10,428 nt of DNA from Gammaproteobacteria bacterium (GTDB lineage: Bacteria; Pseudomonadota; Gammaproteobacteria; Pseudomonadales; Azotimanducaceae): contig PBGU01000013.1 in NCBI GenBank assembly GCA_002719135.1, positions 1 to 10,428 on the forward strand, given 5' to 3'. Position numbers and translations under genes: made by a program. The notes beneath the pieces were generated by a model, which did no database searches, was not told the DNA's origin, and was given only the letters and a program-made list of their open reading frames with translations. Within the stretch, counting starts at the first letter, position 1. Every line of letters starts with the position of its first letter. Shown piece by piece: positions 7,484 through 10,428 of this stretch.

Positions 7484-7636
7484 CCGCTGCCTCGAATGCT
7501 GCGAAAGGCCTATGTTACTTCGGTAGGCGCGTGGTTGGATCGTCAATATGCTTGTAAGTAAGTCGTCGAGTTTCTAGCCAGATCGGTTAGCGAGAGTTGT
7601 TAGTATCGGGGGTACTGATCGATCGAGAGGGTTGCG

Positions 7637-8530
7637 ATGAGTGGATTGACTTTGGCGAAGGCACCCACACAAGAACACCTACAAACGTTCGAGCATCGCG
7701 GCTTTGTTGTTATCGACGACATGCTCTCCATTGATGAACTTGACCGATACGGCGTGGCGGTTGACGAGGCCGTTGCGAAACGAACGCGATGGGACAAACG
7801 CAAGCTCAAGGATCGATCCCGCTATGAGCAATCGTTTCGCCAGTGCATCAACCTTTGGGAGGATGCGCCTACCGTACGACCGCTCACATTCCATCCGAGG
7901 ATCGGGGGGGTGGCTGCGGCGCTTATACGCGCGGACGCTGTCCGTATCTGGCACGACCAAGCGCTGTACAAGGAGTCGGACGGGCGCGAAACGGATCCGC
8001 ACCTTGACCATGACTATTGGGCGATCGAAGAGCCACGTACGGTCACGGCTTGGATTCCTTTCGACGGCTCGACCGAAACCACGGGGGCGATGGGCTACGT
8101 GCCTGGTTCGCACAAATTCGATATCACGAAAATTGCCAATATCTTCACAGGAAGCGGCTTTGACCTCGAAAACGGTGATGAGGCTCGTGGCGTCGCGCCT
8201 GAGTTCATTAACGTGCCCCGCGGATCGGTGGCTTTTCATCACGGGCGTACGATTCACCTCGCGCACCCCAACCAAAGCGATCGGACCCGGCGCGTCCACA
8301 CCGTAATCTTCTTTGCGGACGGCTGCACACGCAGGGACGCTACACACCCTTCGGTCGATCGCATGGGCGTCCCGGTCGGTGCGCCGATTCGGGGGCCAGT
8401 GACGCCGATCGCATGGCCTTTGCCGGACGGTCGTTTCCCCGATCCGCCGCCCCTGCCAGACCCCCTACGTCCGGGTTGGCCCGGCTGGCCAAAGACGTCG
8501 CCGGATTGGGAACCAAACAACGTGTCCTGA
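7637..8530 (+). CDS. PhyH-family Fe(II)/2-oxoglutarate oxygenase 4 with Pro/Trp-rich tail
   Basis: The 297-residue protein begins with the PhyH pattern HLQTFEHRGFVVIDDMLS (14-31). The iron ligands are H122 and D124 in DPHLDHDYW, and H207 in TIHLAHPN; R218 lies exactly 11 residues later (DRTRR). GAMGYVPGSHKF (150-161) is the usual strand-turn between them. The segment RIWHDQALYKE (103-113) before HxD resembles PhyH proteins acting on small hydrophilic or acyl substrates, though this does not define a reaction. The last 35 residues are very rich in proline and tryptophan (PDPPPLPDPLRPGWPGWPK near 268-286), an extended tail that could close over the active site or mediate contacts. GAGAGGG (7625-7631) lies 5 nt before the ATG. 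Divergent from oxygenase 3; the next plus-strand gene is the SDR 292 bases downstream. Confidence 0.92.
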   Translation: MSGLTLAKAPTQEHLQTFEHRGFVVIDDMLSIDELDRYGVAVDEAVAKRTRWDKRKLKDRSRYEQSFRQCINLWEDAPTVRPLTFHPRIGGVAAALIRADAVRIWHDQALYKESDGRETDPHLDHDYWAIEEPRTVTAWIPFDGSTETTGAMGYVPGSHKFDITKIANIFTGSGFDLENGDEARGVAPEFINVPRGSVAFHHGRTIHLAHPNQSDRTRRVHTVIFFADGCTRRDATHPSVDRMGVPVGAPIRGPVTPIAWPLPDGRFPDPPPLPDPLRPGWPGWPKTSPDWEPNNVS

Positions 8531-8553
8531 GGGAAATAAGAGCCGCCTGCTAA

Positions 8554-8594
8554 TCCCAAAGGAATTCGATGATCGCAGCGGAGTCCTCTTGGGA
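8554..8594 (+). other. Imperfect hairpin covering a ribosome binding site
   Basis: TCCCAAAGGA (8554-8563) pairs with TCCTCTTGGGA (8584-8594) over ten base pairs, leaving one bulged C at 8588 and a 20-nt loop. The 3' half of the left arm (AAAGGA) is also the Shine-Dalgarno of a small ORF whose ATG lies in the loop. It starts 24 bases after the stop codon of oxygenase 4. There is no T-run, so a terminator role is weak. Confidence 0.35.
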
Positions 8595-8676
8595 GCGTAG
8601 CCGCCGTGGTGACATTTGTTGTTTGTGTTGTTCTTTAAATTTGCAGATCGAAAGTAAAACCCGAAAGGCGAGCTGA
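8569..8676 (+). CDS. Possible 35-residue cysteine-rich small protein
   Basis: An ATG at 8569, 5 nt after AAAGGA (8558-8563), opens 35 codons ending in TGA at 8674-8676. The peptide starts MIAAESSWERSRRGD, then has the cysteine cluster ICCLCC (residues 16-21) and a basic end. It has no recognisable family. In its favour are the ribosome site and the otherwise unexplained gap. Against it are the short length, which arises easily by chance, and the hairpin that would hide its ribosome site. Treat it as a candidate only. Confidence 0.2.
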   Translation: MIAAESSWERSRRGDICCLCCSLNLQIESKTRKAS

Positions 8677-8822
8677 GGTCGACGAAAAGTCATCGAGGAC
8701 ACGGCATGGACTGGCCGTAAAAAATCACGACGGCTAATATGGAGGACGTCGGTCTCTTGGGGAGGATCGACGGACGTGGATTGGTAGCCGGCAGGGTCTC
8801 AAGTAATTAATGGGGTGATTTT

Positions 8823-9701
8823 GTGAAGCATTTTGAAGGCAAGACGGCGGTAGTGACTGGGGCCGCAAGTGGTATCGGCTTCGGCTTAGCGGAGCGATTT
8901 GCGCAAGAGAATATGCAGGTTGTAATGGCCGATGTGGAAGAGGAAGCGCTGGAAAAGGCGGTGGAACGGCTTGAGCAACGTCAACATCGCGTGACTGGCA
9001 TCCAGACGGATGTCTTGGTGAAGGAGTCCATCGAGGAACTCTTCGCCAAAGCTCACGACCAGTACGGGAATATTCATATCTTATGCAACAACGCTGGAAT
9101 CGGAGCTTTTTCGGGAAACAGATCGATTTGGGAGGTCGAGAAGTCAGACTGGAACTGGACCCTGGGAGTCAATTTCTATGGGGTTCTTTATGGCATCCAG
9201 ACCTTCCTACCTCATATGCAAGAGCACGGCGAAGAAGGGCACGTGGTGACGACGGCTTCTTTAGCCGGTCTAATGCGGGGTTCTGGTACTTACGGGGTGA
9301 GTAAGCACGCTGTACGCGCGCTAGCCGAATCGCTAAACGCGGATTTGGTCGCTCGAGGTTCAAAGATTGGTTCCTCGGTTTTGTGCCCTGGTTTCGTTAA
9401 TACAAATATTGGCAATGCCGAGCGGAATCGACCTGTTAATCTGCAAAAGACCGATTTGCCAGACGTTGACGACGACGCATTTGCTCCGTTCGCAGCGTTG
9501 CTCAAAAATGGAAAGGACCCGAGCGAAGTCGCGGACATAGTGATCAATGCCATTAAGGACAATTTGTTTTACATTCTCCCGCATCCGGCCTGGGACGATA
9601 CTATTCGAGAGCATTTCGACGAGATACTTTCGAGAAAAGAGCTGCGGCCGCCCGGTATGCCAACTTTTATGACGCCAAGGGAAGACGGGGAGAAGTACTA
9701 A
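8823..9701 (+). CDS. Classical SDR-family NAD(P)-dependent oxidoreductase
   Basis: This 292-residue Rossmann-fold protein has TGAASGIG (12-19), NNAG (89-92), N117, S146 in TTASLAG, and Y157/K161 in TYGVSK. The PG motif is intact (CPGFVNTNI, 189-197). An aspartate ends the second beta strand (MADVEEE, D37), which normally selects NAD(H) over NADP(H), unlike the other SDR in this window. Only 11 residues separate the catalytic Ser and Tyr, two fewer than in the other one. It is about 45 residues longer than a core SDR, with an acidic insertion (DLPDVDDDAF, 211-220) and a C-terminal extension after EVADIV that includes LPHPAWDD; such tails often shape the substrate pocket. The start is GTG at 8823, preceded closely by GGGGTGA. 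The aminotransferase gene follows 77 nt downstream on the same strand, so the two are likely co-transcribed and may oxidise and then transaminate one substrate. Confidence 0.92.
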   Translation: MKHFEGKTAVVTGAASGIGFGLAERFAQENMQVVMADVEEEALEKAVERLEQRQHRVTGIQTDVLVKESIEELFAKAHDQYGNIHILCNNAGIGAFSGNRSIWEVEKSDWNWTLGVNFYGVLYGIQTFLPHMQEHGEEGHVVTTASLAGLMRGSGTYGVSKHAVRALAESLNADLVARGSKIGSSVLCPGFVNTNIGNAERNRPVNLQKTDLPDVDDDAFAPFAALLKNGKDPSEVADIVINAIKDNLFYILPHPAWDDTIREHFDEILSRKELRPPGMPTFMTPREDGEKY

Positions 9702-9764
9702 CAGCTAGCGAACACTTCGTCATCACGATATGTGAGCATAAGTGCGCATAACGGATAACTAATC

Positions 9765-9771
9765 AAGGAGG
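9765..9771 (+). promoter_or_regulatory. Near-perfect ribosome binding site fixing a GTG start
   Basis: AAGGAGG complements the 16S rRNA 3' end almost fully and lies 7 nt before the GTG at 9779. No ATG is close by, so it supports translation from GTG and suggests strong expression of the aminotransferase. Confidence 0.75.
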
Positions 9772-9778
9772 CTTAATC

Positions 9779-10428
9779 GTGAATAAAGTTGAAATTAACG
9801 AAAAAATCAATCAAGGCGAGAAGTCACAGGCCGTACGCAAGAAACTAGTCGAGAGAACGCGCGAATCGGAGAAGGTTGCTCGCGACGGAAAACTGTCCCT
9901 CGCGCAGGAAGTTGTTCAAACCGTTGACTTGCCCCATCAGATATACATTGATTCAGCGGAAGGTCCCTATCTCACCGACATTGATGGTAATCAATATATC
10001 GATTTGACCGGTGGGTTTGGCCCTAATGTCCTCGGCAATAAACCGGAAGTCGTTGAACGAGCCCTACAAAGCCAAATTGAAAAGGGCTGGCACTTTGGTA
10101 TTCCTAGCGCGGGTCAAAAACAATTATCGGCGCTCGTTAAAGCGGCGGACTCTTGCGTAGACCAAGTGGTGTTTTGTAATTCCGGCACGGAGGCAACCAT
10201 GTACGCGTTTCGTGCTGCAAGGGCGTTTTCTGGCAAACAGGTCGTGGCACTCTTCGATGGTTCTTACCACGGCGTACATGATTATGCGTTGGTCAAAGCC
10301 GACATGAAGAGCGATCGATCTCGTCCTAGCCCAACAACACTTGGCACTGGCGTTCCAAGCGTGGTTGCGGATGACCTTATGTTGATGTTGCCGTATCGCA
10401 ATGAGACCGCCTTTGATTTGATTCGAGA
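9779..10428 (+). CDS. Class III (GSAM-like) PLP-dependent aminotransferase, N-terminal part
   Basis: The first 216 codons are present; the gene leaves the window in frame. Recognisable class III parts are GPYLTDIDGNQYIDL (62-76), FGPNVLGNKPEVVERAL (80-96), HFGIPS (105-110), NSGTEATMYAFRAARAF (134-150) and FDGSYHGVHD (159-168). S135-G136-T137 would bind the PLP phosphate and Y163-H164 lies near the cofactor ring; the Schiff-base lysine is beyond the window. The best overall match from memory is the glutamate-1-semialdehyde aminomutase group. However, the proline-glycine-rich motif usually found near residue 25 of HemL is replaced by a charged, helical stretch (residues 1-50). Related proteins annotated as aspartate-type or GSAM-like aminotransferases often act in secondary pathways. 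I therefore do not call it hemL. The start is GTG at 9779 with an excellent ribosome site. It lies downstream of the SDR and is likely in the same operon. Confidence 0.88.
   Translation, partial: MNKVEINEKINQGEKSQAVRKKLVERTRESEKVARDGKLSLAQEVVQTVDLPHQIYIDSAEGPYLTDIDGNQYIDLTGGFGPNVLGNKPEVVERALQSQIEKGWHFGIPSAGQKQLSALVKAADSCVDQVVFCNSGTEATMYAFRAARAFSGKQVVALFDGSYHGVHDYALVKADMKSDRSRPSPTTLGTGVPSVVADDLMLMLPYRNETAFDLIR

Larger units (their letters stand above)
8531..8822. other. 292-base gap with no established gene
   Basis: Between oxygenase 4 and the second SDR nothing homologous to a known protein was recognised on either strand. It holds an imperfect hairpin at 8554-8594 and a 35-codon ORF beginning within its loop (entered separately). 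A purine-rich stretch then runs to the GTG start at 8823, with GGGGTGA just before it. No convincing -35/-10 pair was seen, although the T-rich run around 8620-8645 could contain one. Confidence 0.5.

Noticed and set aside
7617..7624. Palindrome GATCGATC just before oxygenase 4, possible operator
   Set aside because: Only 8 bases, made of two overlapping GATC sites, and easily explained by chance; no second copy with operator-like spacing was seen.
7679..8347. A 222-codon minus-strand ORF antisense to oxygenase 4
   Set aside because: Its composition is that of an antisense shadow, and the plus strand encodes a complete oxygenase with metal-binding motifs.
1..10428. tRNA genes, CRISPR repeats, insertion sequences or attachment sites
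   Set aside because: No tRNA-like T-arm with matching cloverleaf, no regularly spaced repeats, no transposase-like protein and no flanking terminal repeats were found by reading.

Overview
The window is dense bacterial protein-coding DNA of moderate GC, about mid-50s percent by eye. Genes lie on both strands in short transcription units with Shine-Dalgarno sites, ATG and GTG starts and ordinary use of TAA, TAG and TGA as stops. I saw no tRNA, rRNA, CRISPR array or insertion sequence. Acyl-CoA dehydrogenase, several phytanoyl-CoA-dioxygenase-like (PhyH) proteins and classical short-chain dehydrogenases (SDRs) together suggest a free-living or host-associated Gram-negative heterotroph, perhaps marine and perhaps proteobacterial. 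The lineage is only an inference.

Left part (1-3739). On the minus strand lie the N-terminus of an acyl-CoA dehydrogenase, cut by the window edge, and upstream of it a GFA/CENP-V-type zinc-domain gene broken by two in-frame stop codons. Divergent from these, on the plus strand, are a CpdA-like metallophosphoesterase, a major facilitator transporter and a FabG-like SDR.

Middle part (3799-8530). Four different PhyH-family Fe(II)/2-oxoglutarate oxygenases are arranged as two divergent pairs: 3799-4866 (-) with 4963-6054 (+), and 6764-7483 (-) with 7637-8530 (+). A LysE-family exporter lies downstream of the third one on the same strand. All four keep a recognisable HxD...H iron triad and an arginine placed to bind 2-oxoglutarate. 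They differ strongly in length and insertions, so they are not recent tandem copies. The first has no ATG, GTG or TTG at its natural N-terminus; an ATC codon stands at ideal distance from a Shine-Dalgarno site.

Right part (8531-10428). After a 292-base gap with a possible small ORF inside a hairpin come a second SDR with an NAD-type fingerprint and the N-terminal 216 codons of a class III, GSAM-like PLP aminotransferase that runs off the window.

Taken together, oxygenases, dehydrogenases, an aminotransferase and two transporters could act on a common small molecule: hydroxylation, oxidation of the alcohol to a carbonyl, transamination and export. This is inferred from gene content only. The substrate cannot be read from the sequence, and nothing shows that all the units are co-regulated.
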